A DNA stretch of 64,000 bases, from assembly GCA_047967505.1 (NCBI GenBank), contig CM106539.1. The stretch is one strand, 5' to 3'. A program made the position numbers and the translations under genes. Below are positions 45,901 through 60,879 of the stretch, piece by piece; position 1 is the first letter of the stretch; each line of letters opens with the position of its first letter. The notes beneath the pieces are model-generated. The model was not told where the DNA came from. It saw only the letters and a program-made list of their open reading frames with translations, and did no database searches. The stretch comes from Dipteris shenzhenensis. Lineage: Eukaryota > Polypodiophyta > Polypodiopsida > Gleicheniales.

Positions 45901-46949
45901 CCCTACATTTTAGCCTGCATCACTGATACCTCTCTTTGATTACTCATGGCACCATTCGAGGACATATCCAACAAGTACCATGTGAACCTACAACTAGAGG
46001 CAGAATATGCAAGCACACACTCTTTGGGATATAGTGGAACTCCTCAAAGTGTGCTCCACAGTCTTCAATTGCAAGGGAAGAAGCATCTTGACCTTTGGGT
46101 GGATGGAAACTTGGGAGAAACTTGGAACGAGTACAAAAGTTGAAGGGAACACCTTTGGGACTGAAGGAGAGGAAAAGACAATTGCAATCTATGGATGTAT
46201 TGTCAACCAATAGTGGTGCCCGAAAGAGGAGAATAGGGGCTGTAAGTTAGTTCCCCAAATTTTCATTGAAATTTCTTACTCTAAAATATTTGTGGCGTTG
46301 CATTCTTTCCACTAAGACTCATTTGTACTCTACTTTAGGAATTTCATGAAGGATGTGATGGGAACAATGGAAATGGATAATAGTGATCCTTTATATGTTC
46401 TAAGAAGTTTAATAAAGCCAAGTAATGTCATGGAAGTGTTGAAGGACCCTAGACAAAAAGGGCTATGTAAACAAGTTGCTAGAGAAGTAATGAAGGATTT
46501 TAAGGGCCTCATGTAAGCAAAGGAGGTGCTTGGAGCTTGTGATGCTACTAGTGTAAGTTATGAAGCTTACAACTCTGTTAGAGGCCAGATTGGTACAACT
46601 TGAGAAGTTAGATGAAACCCGATGCCTTGCACTACACCAAACAGAGATCCAAAAGAATCGACAAAAGGCCCGCTTGGATGCTAAGATTCGCAAGGGATGG
46701 GAAAGACACTTTGCTGAGGGGGATGTTGTGCTATGCAATAGATTGGACCACCAAATGGATAAGAACTTTCTGCCACTGCGGACTGGTCCATACAAAGTCA
46801 TCAAGGAACGTAGCAATGGGTCTATATAAGTTCACAAGCTGCATGAACCATAGCAAGAAGGTGATCAACAAGCATTACCTCAAGCCTTTCTTTATGCGTG
46901 ATGGACCCAGGCATGGAAATGCTATGCATTCCCTGCCTGGGGGGGGAAC
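45901..46949 (+). pseudogene. gypsy retrotransposon pol 3' end, broken
   Basis: The recognisable part is 46,560-46,940: LEARLVQLEKLDETRCLALH, ARLDAKIRKGWERHFAEGDV, VLCNRLDHQMDKNFLPLRTG and PYKVIKERSNGSI. This is the C-terminal region of a Ty3/gypsy integrase (GDLVLxx...K...GPYxIxE). A frameshift after GSI moves the rest into another frame (NKHYLKPFF). 45,945-46,550 has no clear domain but plausibly belongs to the same element. Confidence 0.75.
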
Positions 46950-48055
46950 TGTTATGGATAAAATTGTCTACAGAAAAAGGCATTAGTATGTGTGTGTGTT
47001 TGTATGTGTGGCAATAGTATAATAAAATATGGTGTGTATAGGGCCCAGGGTTGAGGTGGCAGGGCATGACCATGTGCCACCCTTCCACGTAAGAGGACCC
47101 ATAAGGTGTGTTGTACATAATCCATGGTAGTAATATTATAAAATATAAGGTGGCATGGCTCCTCCATGTGCCACCCCTCCACCTAGGCTGCATTTAGTGA
47201 GATATGGCTCAAAGTCCATGGGAGAAGTAATATAAAATAGGTGGAGATGGATATTATATTGGGTTATTCCCTCCATATAGGATAGGGCCATGTGGGGGAG
47301 GTATAGAAGGTCCAAGAGAGCAAGTTAAATAATGGAGAAAGTAGGATGAGGTGATAAGATTCCTTGTGCCAACCCTCTACTTGTCTTCCTAGAGGTTTGA
47401 ACATATTATAAAATTGGGAAGAGACCAAGGGAGTATCATAGACTTGAGATATGGGGCTTGATTTATGTGGAAAATTGAGGCAAAGGGTTGTCGCACACAA
47501 TTGAGAGTGCGTAACCGCCTAGCCCACATGGGAGACTTTTCCACACATACCGTGCATGTGGGAGGATGCATTAATTGGGAGAGACCCCCTCTTTTGGCTA
47601 TAAAAAGAGGGGACTATTCCTTGATGAGACACGCTCATTCTTGTAAAGCCACCTAGCTAGTACTTTGATATTTCCCTTTCATCCTTTCTTTCAAATAAAT
47701 CATGGTCCTCTTCCCTTGATGTCTCCATCTTTACATTCCTCCTCGTATCATGTACATGCTTCTCATCCCCCTCTCCCTTTTCCCTTGTGCCATAGTCTCC
47801 CTCTTCATTCCCTCCCCTTCTAATCCCATTTTCCCTCCCATGATAACGTTTCGCCCTCACATTCTCCTTTCCTCTATGGCCCTTGAGCGTCGCCATGCTT
47901 AGTGTCTAGCCTCTTGTTTTGATTTCTTTTCCGACAAACAGTACTCGTGTGCAAGGTCAAGAAGCTGTTGTCTCAAACTCTCTTTCTATCAGTTCAGTGT
48001 GTTTTTTTTATTTCTGTCATCTCATGTAGTTAGCTTGCATCTCTGGTTTTCCAAC
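46950..48055 (+). repeat. Probable 3' LTR of the gypsy element
   Basis: TGTTATGGATAAAATTG begins right after CTGGGGGGGGAAC, a polypurine-tract-like run following the pol frame. A TATA box CTATAAAAAG is at 47,598-47,607, as in an LTR promoter, with downstream sequence AGACACGCTCATTC as a plausible start region. The 3' end is a guess (near TTCCAACA, 48,048-48,055), since no partner LTR is in the window. Confidence 0.55.
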
Positions 48056-48061
48056 AAGTTG

Positions 48062-48140
48062 TTCATTCAAATTGCCATTTATGAAGATCATCCTACAAAA
48101 ATTGCCATTTATGAAAATCATCCTACAAAAATTGCCTTTT
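48062..48140 (+). repeat. Tandem repeat, unit about 31 bp
   Basis: ATTGCCATTTATGAARATCA followed by TCCTACAAAA occurs twice with a third partial copy. Confidence 0.9.
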
Positions 48141-48364
48141 AATACCCCAACTCTTTTTTAAAAACATTTAGCTTTCTCTTTTGCATCTAAAACCACTTGC
48201 TTTATCACTATACTGAGAGAAAGTGCCCCTGTGTACTCTTGTTGAGGTCATATCCCATAAGTGTTGTTCATCTAAATAGAGCCAGTGCACATGGTACCAT
48301 TTGTGCATACCTAGTCACGAGGTAGATCCTAGCGGTTTTTTGGCCCAGCATACCTCTTTTCTTT

Positions 48365-48690
48365 CCTCTCTTTCACTCATCTACCTTTCCTGATATTCCT
48401 TCACCTTCACTTGCTTTTTCTTTTTTCCTTTCCTTCTAATTTACACCTATCATTTCCTTTCACAAGTTATTCAGAATATTTATCGAGCTACTTACACTTG
48501 GACATATAATGACACTCCAAAAGGCAGTTTCACTCATCTACCTTTCTTGATATTTCTTCACCTTCACTTGCTTTTTCTCTTTTTCTTTCCTTCCAATTTA
48601 CACTAGCTATCATTTCCTTTCACAAGTTATTCGAAATATTTATCGAGCTACTTACACTTGGACTTATAAATTCACTCCAAAAGGCAGGTA
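48365..48690 (+). repeat. Tandem duplication, unit about 160 bp
   Basis: TTTCACTCATCTACCTTTC, CTTCACCTTCACTTGC, CACAAGTTATTC and CTCCAAAAGGCAG occur in the same order from about 48,369 and 48,529, with a few differences. Confidence 0.9.
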
Positions 48691-51600
48691 CATAGTGGGA
48701 TCCCCATCTTGTTTGATCTCCAGGGTGTGCAAAAAGGTGCACCGTGCAAGGGGGAAGGCAGACTTGTACCTCTGTTAAATTCCACGTGAATGAATGGCAG
48801 CCACCCAATGCACCATTTGTGCGGATACTGCGGAGTCCAACTGTGCACAAAGGTGCGGTGAGCACTCCCTCTTACGTGAGAGAAAGACTTCATTTCAACG
48901 ATTTTTATTGCAGAGAGAGATGCAAAGAACAAAAGAAAAAGAATTTCTTTAAAGTCAGGCCACGCGCGAGGCCTCGGAGTTGCTGAAGTAAAGCATCTAG
49001 CAGAGAAGGCCGTGGAGTTGCTGTGAAGTAAAGCAACTAGCAGAGCAATAAGTATGGAGACTCAGAGTCAAGGCAAACACAAACGCAACAGTACGATGGA
49101 CAAAGCAGCTAAGAACGATTTAAACGGGCAAAGAGCAACGTCAACAGAAAGGACGCAATACGACTCAGCCAATCAGCAAGCAGCAACGTAACACGAACAA
49201 AGTACACGGTACTTTAGTCAAAGAACACAAACCGTACCTGAAAGCACAAAGCAGCACAATGCTTGCCGCAGTAGTACAACTCCACGGACTTATAGAGACG
49301 GTTACGGACGATATACATAAACAACTGAGCAATGTCAGCGAGCGAAGCACATGGCGAACGACTACTACTACAGCAATGGGACAAACAAGAATACAATAGC
49401 GATGACAGGAAAGATTCAGACTCAGCTTGACCAAATAGCTTCGACGCCAGCGTCGATCACCTGCAAACAACCACAAATTCACGGCGACACGATAGCAAAC
49501 AGCAGCAAGTACGCAGATTCTCATTCATCACAAACAAAGGCAATGCCAAATCAATTGATGCTTGATGCACAGCATAGAACGCACGGCTTCCAGCTTCTTC
49601 TCAGACCTTAGATCGTTTTCCTGGCGACACAAACCTTAGCTCCTCCCTCAAGCCACGTTGCAAGGGTCTCGAGAGAGTGGATCTTGACCCTTGTACTAGG
49701 ACGAGTAGCATGACCCGTCTACTACAGATTAGAGACCCGCTCCGCTCAAGGTGGGTTTACCTCCAATGCACATTGAGATTCAAATCCTTTGTCCCTCGTG
49801 ACTATTTCGCTGAGTTTCTTTTCGATTGAGTGCTTCTACGTATGAGATCATGTTAATCACTAGTGCAATGTCCAATCCCATTGTGACCATAGTCAAGTAT
49901 AGCAAGAAAGCTATCTCCATTCTCTCATTAAATTCATCTAGATCCAAAATTAAATTTCAGACTCAGCAATTAAAGACTGGTAAAGGATGTTCTATTCAAG
50001 CTTCTTATCGTGGACATTTTATGGACTTCATAGTCATAGAGAAAATAGCACAAAATGTTAAGCAAAAGCAATGCTCCACAAATCAAAACATGCCTCAAAG
50101 GTATTGGTCAGTCATGGACTTGAACTCATTGTTTGTTCCCTAATAGACATGTTTTTGCCTTCATAGCACCACACCACCACGGTATGCAGACTCCTATACC
50201 TAACATTGCTAGAGACCTTCCTTGAGTCCACCGTCCAGATCCTGAGTGTTTTGGCAACCATGGCTGTTGACACCATCTCCTTCTTGCTCGCGACCCCTTA
50301 CCGTGCCCTCCACTACAACCTCCACGAACATAAACCTAATTCTAATGCACCCATTTTACCAATGACCTTCAAAGTCCATGTCATCGAATAACGTCTGCCT
50401 TCTTGAACAATCACAATAGTGGTGGGTCACTTTCTACCTACAAATTTAACATCCGCTCTAGCTTTGCCAATGTCCCCTCCCCCCCCAAGTAGTTCCCATA
50501 TGAGTTTTTTAATCCTTGACATGGGTTATCGTTCGATTTTATAATCCTTGCCCACCTCTCCTACCAAGGTGCATCCATTGGCACTGGGTCTTTACCACCA
50601 TTTTATAAGGTCAACCAAAACATGCTTTCTTTGCCATTGTCAATTTTCTTGTTGCAAGTTATTTGCCTCATCCTTTCACATGTAGCGAACCTAACAAGGT
50701 GCCTCCCCCAAACCCTTCTCCCTCATTGTCCTCCATTTCATTAAGGTCGCACCATGATGGTTGTATAGGTAGGCAAAATGGTATATCTCGTGAATGGTCG
50801 AGGGATGATAAAGTGTCATATTTCTATCGCTTCATCCTCTAGTTGTTTGGGCGGTCCTTGAATGAGTGTGGCTTTGTGCAGCTCTACTTCAAAAACCATG
50901 CAACACTTGTAATGCCTTGTGGATGTTTCATGATAGATGTTTGATATCATGGATGCGTATTTGGTCTCAAGTTGCCTATTTGGTCTCATGTTTGAAATCA
51001 TTGATGCTTATTTGGTCTCAAGTTGTAGTTGGTTGCTTAGTAGGCCTCCATTTAAACTTTCGAAGGGTCGAGGTAGGGACTGCTTGAGAATGGCAGAGAG
51101 CTACCATGAATTTAGGTAAGGATCAAAGCAGGCATGAAGGCCAAATGGATGAAAGATAACACATGGGCAAGGGGAGTAGTAGCTCGCAAAGCTTGCAAAC
51201 AAGAAAAGCCAAATACATGCAAATTTGTCATTATACATAAGATGGAGAGAGCCTAACTTTTTAAAATTTTAAAAAAATCCCATATGCAAGGCAGTTGGGG
51301 TGCCAACTCCTTTTAGTAACAAAAACCAATCAAAATCTTGAGTATGAGATGAATTTAAAAATATGCCATGAGTAGAAATTTGTCAAATTAACATGGTTGT
51401 GTTCTACACTAAAAGAGCTTCAAATAGGTCTTTACACCTTGATTTTTAGGTAACACATAAAAAAAGTTACATTAATTTGAAAGGAGTTGGGTTTTTATAT
51501 TTTAGTGTATTTTTGTTTCCCCCCCCCCCATCCAAAAGACCTCCCCCCTTGGGCCTCAGATATTATGTAAAATATGTGCAAATCTTAAAATCTTGCATAT

Positions 51601-51825
51601 TTTTCAAGATATATGCCCTATATTTCGTGGGAGGGGTGACATGAGATTTTCATATTTTTCCCTTGCATATTTGAAATTTTTAAAGGAAATCCATGCATAT
51701 TCATAATACATATTCAGTTGGCATCCCAGGGCGAAGCACTCTATTTTTACATTCTTCGTTGATCTTCTCTCCCAACAACTCTCGCTTCTCCTTTCTTGAT
51801 TGTCCTCCTCTTTCCATAGCTTAGC
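48691..51825. other. Anonymous region, no supported gene
   Basis: 48,700-49,700 is balanced in composition and could once have been genic, but no frame has recognisable protein features. A 61-residue frame at 50,206-50,391 (LESTVQILSVLATMAVDTIS) is hydrophobic and unsupported. A C run lies at 51,521-51,529. Two related phrases (TTTGGTCTCAAGTTG) around 50,958 and 51,011 form a short duplication. Confidence 0.45.
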
Positions 51826-51830
51826 CTCGT

Positions 51831-54360
<2,530 letters not shown>

Positions 54361-54384
54361 TATTATATTATATTATTTATATAT

Positions 54385-54390
54385 ATAATA

Positions 54391-54434
<44 letters not shown>

Positions 54435-54472
54435 CTTCCTCTCTCTCATGTCTGTCTCTCTTTCTCTCCTCC

Positions 54473-54514
<42 letters not shown>

Positions 54515-54516
54515 CT
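54385..54516. repeat. (CT)n tract at the left edge of LINE unit A
   Basis: Two CT runs separated by TGCCCTTCC and C-rich phrases, ending in TCTCTCCCCTTAAG just before the first LINE coding sequence. A comparable CT run precedes unit B at 57,920. Confidence 0.9.
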
Positions 54517-54539
54517 TAAGTTTCACGTGCCTCAAGTGG

Positions 54540-57500
54540 TTTCATGTGCTTCCCACATTGGGGAGGCTCCAGCATTGTTGATTACATCATGGGATCCCTT
54601 GCCTTCACATCTCGTATCACTGACTTCAATGTAGCACCTCTTCCTCCAGGGGCTGATCATACCTATCTTTTTTTTAGCATCTCCACTCCCCGTTGCATAG
54701 CACCTTCCACCCCACTGAGTTCTTACTCCACCTACCATGATATACACTTTGACCACAATCACTCACCTACTTACTCTGGCCATCTGTACAAACTTCTCAC
54801 TTATATTGACTTCATACTCTTTTTAGAGGATCGTGATGCCTTGGTCACCCGCTCACTACACCAGGCTTCCCTTCATGTTTTCCCCCACACCACCCACCCA
54901 CCCCCTGGGACCATACCCTATAATAGTTGGTATGATGATAAGTGTAAGGCTTTACACCATCAGCTCTAATTTGAAACCAAAAACAGTCTTCCGAGTGAAC
55001 CACAGACGCTACGCGAGTACCGTAGACTGGTACGCTAAAAGAAATTAGACTTAGCTCATCGGAACGAGGAGGAGCTACTGAACATTTTGTTTAGTAACAA
55101 CTCTAAGGACTTTTGGCAGAGATTTCTAGAAGGACGATCCCCCTCACCACTCACTGACACTCAGGTGTGGTTTGATTATGCACACACACTTTATGACTCC
55201 CAAATCAGCCAATACCTAACCTCTCACATGTGCCATGCCTCATATCCTACACTCTCTTCACTAGGGGGGGGTAAAGGATGCTGTAATGAAACTTCATAAT
55301 GTCCGAGCGAAGGATCATGAGGGGCTATGCACTGAGTTCATTGCATATGGGATTAACCTCCTAGCCCTGCAAAGCTCTTTAATGAAGCTGTTTGTTTGGG
55401 GTTTCCACGCACTTGGACCATTAACACTATCTCACCCATCCACAAAGCAAGGGATCCCATGAGCCCGGAAAACTACAGGACCATTATGATTGGACATGTC
55501 ATGTCTAAGGTTTATGCATCAGTACTTCATTCCGAGGTCAGTAGATTTGTGGAGTGTCAAGGATTTAGAGTAGTAGGGGACAGGTCGGATTTAGGCGTGA
55601 TCATGGAACCATGGACCACATTCTCACACTCAAATGTATCATTGAGGAGGCAAGGGCATAGGAGCAGAGGGTTTATTGTTGCTTTGTGTATTTTCGCAAG
55701 GCATTTGACATGGTTTCGAGAGCCTACCTCATACAGCGCCTACAGGACTTGGGTTATGACCAAGAGATCGTTTCGGCTATCATGGCACTTTACAAGAGAG
55801 TTTCAAGCAGAGTCCGAGTAGGATCTGGGTGGACAGATGAGATCATGAGCACTATGAGGGTCAAAAAAGGGTGTCCATTATCACCTACCTTGTTTGGCCT
55901 CTACATTGATGAGCTTGAGACAGTGATGCAAACATGAGGGGGTAGGTTGCTCTCTTGCGGGCACGCTGATCTAGATATTGCTTTTTATGCAAATGACGTG
56001 GCTCTCTTGTCTTCCTCAGCAGAGGGGCTCTAGAGATACTTGAGTCTCATGATTTGAAGGTCAACCTGGGTAAAACCAAGGTCATAGTATTCAATACGTC
56101 TTGAGCCGTCATGCGCTAAGAGTAGCTCACATTTGATGGGTCACTTGTTGAGATAGTTTAATCATACACTTATCTTGGGGTTGTCTTTTTCAGACACATC
56201 TTCATTATGAGACCTGCGATGCAGGCACGCTTGAGCAGAGGATATGCTTCATTGGCCAAACTAGAGAGGCAGTGCTTCCACTCATACTTTCAGGATCCAC
56301 GGACCAAGACATTGCTTTTTGACTCCTTGGTCCACCCAGCGAGGATATACGGCAGCCCATGTTGGGGGCCAAACTTATCGGATATAGAGTGGGCCCATGT
56401 GGAATAGCTACAGGTTCTCATGTTATCATGGATGATCCATGGTAAGCCATCCATTCCCCACCAGATCATTCAGGCTAAGTTTGGGTCACCCCCTTTATAG
56501 CTAGATGTTGCATTTCAGGTCATCACATATATGTACCAAGTCAGGGAATATGGGGGCTACACCTCTAGGCATAGTAGGCTACCATGGCTAGCTATGTCCT
56601 CTTTTATGGCACTTCTAGCAGGAGGGGACTAGAGGTGTTGGTATGCATGCATAGAGAGATGGTTTGAGCACCTAGGGCTCCACATGGATAGACTACCTCC
56701 ATTCCAATACAACATGGATGCTCTATTTTCTCCCCTCCTATCACACGAGGTCAACTAGGTTATCCATGAGGATCTATTACAGCTACACACATTTCGGACC
56801 TAGTTGGGACCAAGTGAACTCTCAGTGAAGCTTAGCTTCTACAGGGATCACTTCTTACATATCACAGCGGAGGGTTTCATTGACCCACCAGAATACACAC
56901 AGATTCACCTACCCCACTCACTAAGGATCTCTCTTGGGTAGTTCTGAGTCTCTTCACACAGACCTTATATCGAGAGCGGTAGAGCAGAGCGACTACCAAG
57001 GAGAGGCACATATGCATATTGTGTGACATGCAGGAGATTGAGATAGAGGAGCACTTCATCTTCAGGTGTCATGTTTAATATGAGATCCGAGGGCATTTCC
57101 TCTCCTACCCAGACCAGTGGTGTTTAGCAGGTTTCATTCATGAGGTACTCAGACACCCCGAGAGGATACTCCGAGCATGGAGACAGGAGTAGAATTTTTC
57201 CTTGGTTGATCCCTCTTAGAGTTCTATCATGGAGTTCTTTCAGCCAAATCACATGGACCCCCACGAGACGAGACCTCGACATGATCATGATCCGGAGCCT
57301 TTAACCCAATAGCTCAAACTAGCCCTGGTTAGACATAGAGCTATGGCCAGGAGAAGTGCCAAGACTGCATCTTTGAGAGGTAGACAGCACTCTATTACTG
57401 ATTTCTTGTCTCCATTACCTCATCCACCCTGATGTCATGTTGCTACTGATGATGATGATGATGATGTTGATGATGATGATGCTAAGATTGATATATAGTC

Positions 57501-57650
57501 AATCATTGACATGACTATGTTGTACTTAGCACTTAGAACTACCATTCTACATTTTTTGCATTTTGCATTGGTGTGAATGCTCGTCTAGCAACTCCACTAC
57601 CACAGCTCATTTGTACCAAGTTTTTCATAGTCTCATAGACCCATCGGTCT
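54540..57650 (+). pseudogene. LINE unit A: decayed non-LTR retrotransposon ORF2-like region
   Basis: Begins with the tail of an endonuclease domain ([25 protein letters not shown]). The RT has SPENYRTIMIGHVMSKVYAS, YFRKAFDMVSRAYL (55,689), KKGCPLSPTLFGLYIDELE (55,862) and YANDVALL (55,986), where YADD has become YAND. Near 57,025 the C-terminal zinc motif CILCDMQEIEIEEHFIFRCH remains. A final block around 57,300-57,420 includes QHSITDFLSPLPHPP and poly-Asp (GATGAT repeats). Many stops and frameshifts (e.g. near 54,968 and 55,280). It is related to, but clearly different from, unit B. Confidence 0.88.
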
Positions 57651-57667
57651 TCCAAATACTTTAATAA

Positions 57668-57718
57668 ACTCTCTCTCTCTCTCTCTCTCTCCCCTCTCTT
57701 CTTCCTCTCTCTCTCCAA
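57668..57718. repeat. (CT)n tract after LINE unit A
   Basis: CTCTCT run followed by CCCCTCTCTTCTTCC, directly preceding the 199-base direct repeat. It occupies the same place as the TTC/CT run after unit B. Confidence 0.9.
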
Positions 57719-57720
57719 TC

Positions 57721-57917
57721 ATGTCAGCGTGTCAGCATGCCATTTGTGAGGCAACCTAGTAGTCGTGTGCATGGCACATGGTAGGATATGTGGTGGAAAC
57801 GTGTGGTACATGGTGAATGGCACATTGGCACATGGCCAGCATGCTAATGTTGCTGCTCTGAGCAAGCCAATTAATTTATCAATAGCCCAGCATTTACTCC
57901 CCCAAGTATAGCACAAC

Positions 57918-57919
<2 letters not shown>
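57721..57919 (+). repeat. Direct repeat R1, tail of LINE unit A
   Basis: About 199 bases from ATGTCAGCGTGTCAGCA to AAGTATAGCACAACAC. It matches R2 (60,880-61,096) along its whole length with substitutions and small indels. Confidence 0.9.

Positions 57920-57955
<36 letters not shown>
57920..57955. repeat. (CT)n tract at the left edge of LINE unit B
   Basis: A pure CT run between R1 and the open frame of unit B. The unit B frame stays open through the tract, reading Leu-Ser repeats, so the true 5' part of the protein is missing. Confidence 0.9.
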
Positions 57956-57956
<1 letters not shown>

Positions 57957-57963
57957 AAAATCA

Positions 57964-60624
57964 AATACCCCTACTTGTTTCCCTGCCAGTGGAGGGGCTA
58001 GTGTGATCGACTATGCATTGATTGGTTTGGAAGCTTGCCATCTCATTCACAATTTCTCACTTGGCTCAAAGTCCCCTGATTCAGATCACACACCACTATA
58101 TGTGGAGCTTAATATATTACTTGCCAAGGCAACTTTAGAAGAGCGCAAAACAGTTGAAGGCAACTATCATATAAATGAGGCAAAGAAGGTGGAGTACGCT
58201 GAAACTCTAGAGACGTGTCTGCTGGGAAAACAGAAAATTGGGTGGACAGAATTGAAAAATGCTATTCTCACTACAGCCAAGTTAGTTTTGGGGTACAAAA
58301 AGAGCAATAAAGAATGCAAGAAAGGGCTACCATACAATGTTTGGTTTGATGCTGAGTGCAAGGCAGCTAGGAATGCACTAAAGGGGATCCCAATGGGGGA
58401 TGAGAGAAGAGCAGCTGAGAAACAGCTCCATGCACTTACACGTAAAAAAAGACGTGCACATATTGTGAACAAGGAATGGACTGATGCAATTGATTTTATC
58501 AAGCATCCTAGAAGAGCATGGAAAGGAATTAAACAAAGGTCAAATGACACTATGGGAGATTTTACAGAAACACAGATGCTGGAATATGCTCAACAGCTCT
58601 ACACACATCCCAAGGCTCGGCCCATGGTGAGCATACCTCTCAGCAGTAATACTCAGGGTCTTTTCTCATTGAAAGATGTACAAGATGGCCTCAAGAAAAT
58701 GGTAAATGGAAAGGCAGCAGACACTCTACACCTAGTGGCTGAACTCATTAAGTGGACCAATGAGCACACGCAAAGGCACATAGCAATGGCACTAAATCAG
58801 GCTTTGATGCATGGTTTCCCAACAGAATGGCAAGAGAATTGGATCAAACCAATCTACAAAGGGGGTGACCGCAATCAATTAACAAATTACAGAACAATTA
58901 TGGTATGTTCCACTCTAGCCAAACTATATAGCACAATAGTAGAGGCAAAATTGAGTGCTTGGGCAGAGAAAGAAAATAAAAGAGCAATGGGACAAGCTGG
59001 TTTCAGACCAAAACACTGTACAGTGGATCACCTAGTCACTCTTCGAGTTTTGATGGAGGAAAGCCACCTCAAGGGGAAGCCACTCTTCTGTTGTTTCATT
59101 GACTTTAAGAAGGCATTTGATACAGTGCCTAGGGATGTGCTATGGGAGAGAATGGAATGCATAGGGGTGCCCGAGGAAATAAGGTTTGCTGTCTTTAGAC
59201 TTTATGAGAAAGTAAAATGTCAACTAAAATGTAAGGATGGGATGTCACAAGAGTTCTATAGTAATATGGGGGTAAAACAGGGATGTCCGCTCTCACCCAC
59301 TTTGTTCGGTCTATGCATTGATAGACTTGAGGAGTTGGTGAATGAGGAAGCATGTAAAGATGAGTTATACAGCCCTCATCTAGCAGGTCTCGTGATTTGG
59401 TTGCTTCTTTACGCAGATGATGTGGTTGTTTTCACTGATAGTGAAAGTAAGATGCAAAAAATGATGGATATCTTCAGCACATTTTGTGCAGAGAGTGGGA
59501 TGGCTATTAATGTCAACAAAACTAAACTCATGATAGTCAAGACTATACAGCCAAGCAGCCCCCTCCAAATCTTATATAAAGGACAACCCATTGAGACAGT
59601 GCACTCATTCAAATACTTGGGTATTGAAATCCCCACCAATAATAGATGGAACAGCTGTGTGCAACGGAGACTTGATGCAGGATGGGCAAAATACTTCCAA
59701 TTTGAAAATGAGTGCAACAATAGCAATACGAGAAGGTGGCAAGTACGAAATATGATCTTTGGGGCATATGTGATACAGACAGTACTCTACGGAGTAGAGG
59801 TATGGGGTGGGAGTATATCTCCATCAACGTGGAATGAGATAGAGAAAATGCAAAAGTCTTTCATTAGGAGGCACCTGGGCATCAAGGCTACTACACCATA
59901 CTCTTTGTTACTCCTAGAGACAGGATGTATACCCATAGAGCTACATGCTCTGAAGAGAGTACTCAGATACATCACAAAGTTCAAGTGCATGGATAATGAA
60001 AGGCTACCAAAGAGAGCATGGAATGAAAGTCAGAAGCTTCAAAAGACAAACAAGGGCAAGATTTTGACATCCGGATGGGCACAGGACCTAAAAAAATGGT
60101 TCAAGAAGTGGGAAGTAGAAGAGTATTTAAACTACTCTTCAGAGGAGATTGATGAAGAGGCTTTTCATTATGACCTGCTGAATGCACTACACAGGAAATG
60201 GCAAACAGCAGAAAACAAAGATAAATTTGAGTACTATCGCACATATATCAACGCCGAATATTGGTCAATTTATACAGGAAGGGAGACAACAACGCAGAAG
60301 TACATATGTACACCTATAGCAGTGCATAAACGGAGGGCTTTAGCCTCACTTCGCACCCGATCACACCAGCTGCAAATAGAAATAGGGGGATGGAAAAAGA
60401 TGCCAAGGGAGAGTAGAATATGCCAACTATGTGATCAAGGTATGGTTGAAACAGAAGAACACATGGTAATGATATGCCCTCACTATGCACACATTAGGGA
60501 AGAGTTCAATCACCTCCTTGAGGGACATAACAAACTGGCTGATTTGCTGCATAAAGGGTCACCTTCAGCTTTAGGAACATTTGTGTATAAGCTCTTCAAG
60601 CATAGGAATCCACCTGAATCCTAG
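57964..60624 (+). CDS. LINE unit B: endonuclease tail, reverse transcriptase and zinc motif, frame intact
   Basis: An open frame with no credible start: the first in-frame codons follow the CT tract and position 58,003 is GTG, so coordinates begin at the first non-repeat codon. Residues numbered from 58,003: endonuclease tail VIDYALIG and SDHTPLYVEL (about 27-36); RT fingers IKPIYKGGDRNQLTNYRTIM (about 282); FRPKHCTVDHLV (about 338); catalytic FIDFKKAFDTVPR (Asp 367); KQGCPLSPTLFGLCIDRLEE (about 427); YADD 470-473; thumb FKYLGIEIPT (about 544); CQLCDQGMVETEEHMVMIC (from 807), a C-C-H-C motif. It ends LFKHRNPPES, TAG at 60,622. All catalytic residues are kept. The 5' half of the endonuclease and any ORF1 are absent, so it is 5'-truncated or split from them. 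Confidence 0.9.
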   Translation, partial: NTPTCFPASGGASVIDYALIGLEACHLIHNFSLGSKSPDSDHTPLYVELNILLAKATLEERKTVEGNYHINEAKKVEYAETLETCLLGKQKIGWTELKNAILTTAKLVLGYKKSNKECKKGLPYNVWFDAECKAARNALKGIPMGDERRAAEKQLHALTRKKRRAHIVNKEWTDAIDFIKHPRRAWKGIKQRSNDTMGDFTETQMLEYAQQLYTHPKARPMVSIPLSSNTQGLFSLKDVQDGLKKMVNGKAADTLHLVAELIKWTNEHTQRHIAMALNQALMHGFPTEWQENWIKPIYKGGDRNQLTNYRTIMVCSTLAKLYSTIVEAKLSAWAEKENKRAMGQAGFRPKHCTVDHLVTLRVLMEESHLKGKPLFCCFIDFKKAFDTVPRDVLWERMECIGVPEEIRFAVFRLYEKVKCQLKCKDGMSQEFYSNMGVKQGCPLSPTLFGLCIDRLEELVNEEACKDELYSPHLAGLVIWLLLYADDVVVFTDSESKMQKMMDIFSTFCAESGMAINVNKTKLMIVKTIQPSSPLQILYKGQPIETVHSFKYLGIEIPTNNRWNSCVQRRLDAGWAKYFQFENECNNSNTRRWQVRNMIFGAYVIQTVLYGVEVWGGSISPSTWNEIEKMQKSFIRRHLGIKATTPYSLLLLETGCIPIELHALKRVLRYITKFKCMDNERLPKRAWNESQKLQKTNKGKILTSGWAQDLKKWFKKWEVEEYLNYSSEEIDEEAFHYDLLNALHRKWQTAENKDKFEYYRTYINAEYWSIYTGRETTTQKYICTPIAVHKRRALASLRTRSHQLQIEIGGWKKMPRESRICQLCDQGMVETEEHMVMICPHYAHIREEFNHLLEGHNKLADLLHKGSPSALGTFVYKLFKHRNPPES

Positions 60625-60739
60625 AAGGTGGTTTCTCTTTCCACCCTCCCATCTTCGGGAGGAGCTTTCATGTACTTGTGATATTGTATTGCTCAGGTCC
60701 CATAGGCCAATTTTGGTCTTCAGAGGACGATAATATATT

Positions 60740-60875
60740 CTTCTTCTTCTTCTTCTTCTCTCTCTCTCTCTCTCTCCTCTCTCTCCCCTCTCTTTCTCTC
60801 TTTTCTCTCTCCTCTCCCTCCCCTCTCTTTCTCTCTTTTCTCTCTTTTCTCTCTCCTCTCTCTCCCTCTCTGTCC
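60740..60875. repeat. (TTC)n/(CT)n tract after LINE unit B
   Basis: TTCTTCTTCTTC grades into CTCTCT runs and ends ...CTCTGTCCTGCC just before R2. Confidence 0.9.
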
Positions 60876-60879
60876 TGCC

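Noticed and set aside
45158-45926. Leu/Pro/Ser-rich frames of 141 and 211 codons
   Set aside because: CT-rich minisatellite; composition explains the open frames.
50206-50391. 61-codon hydrophobic frame
   Set aside because: No homology, start context or splice context that I can see; short enough to be chance.
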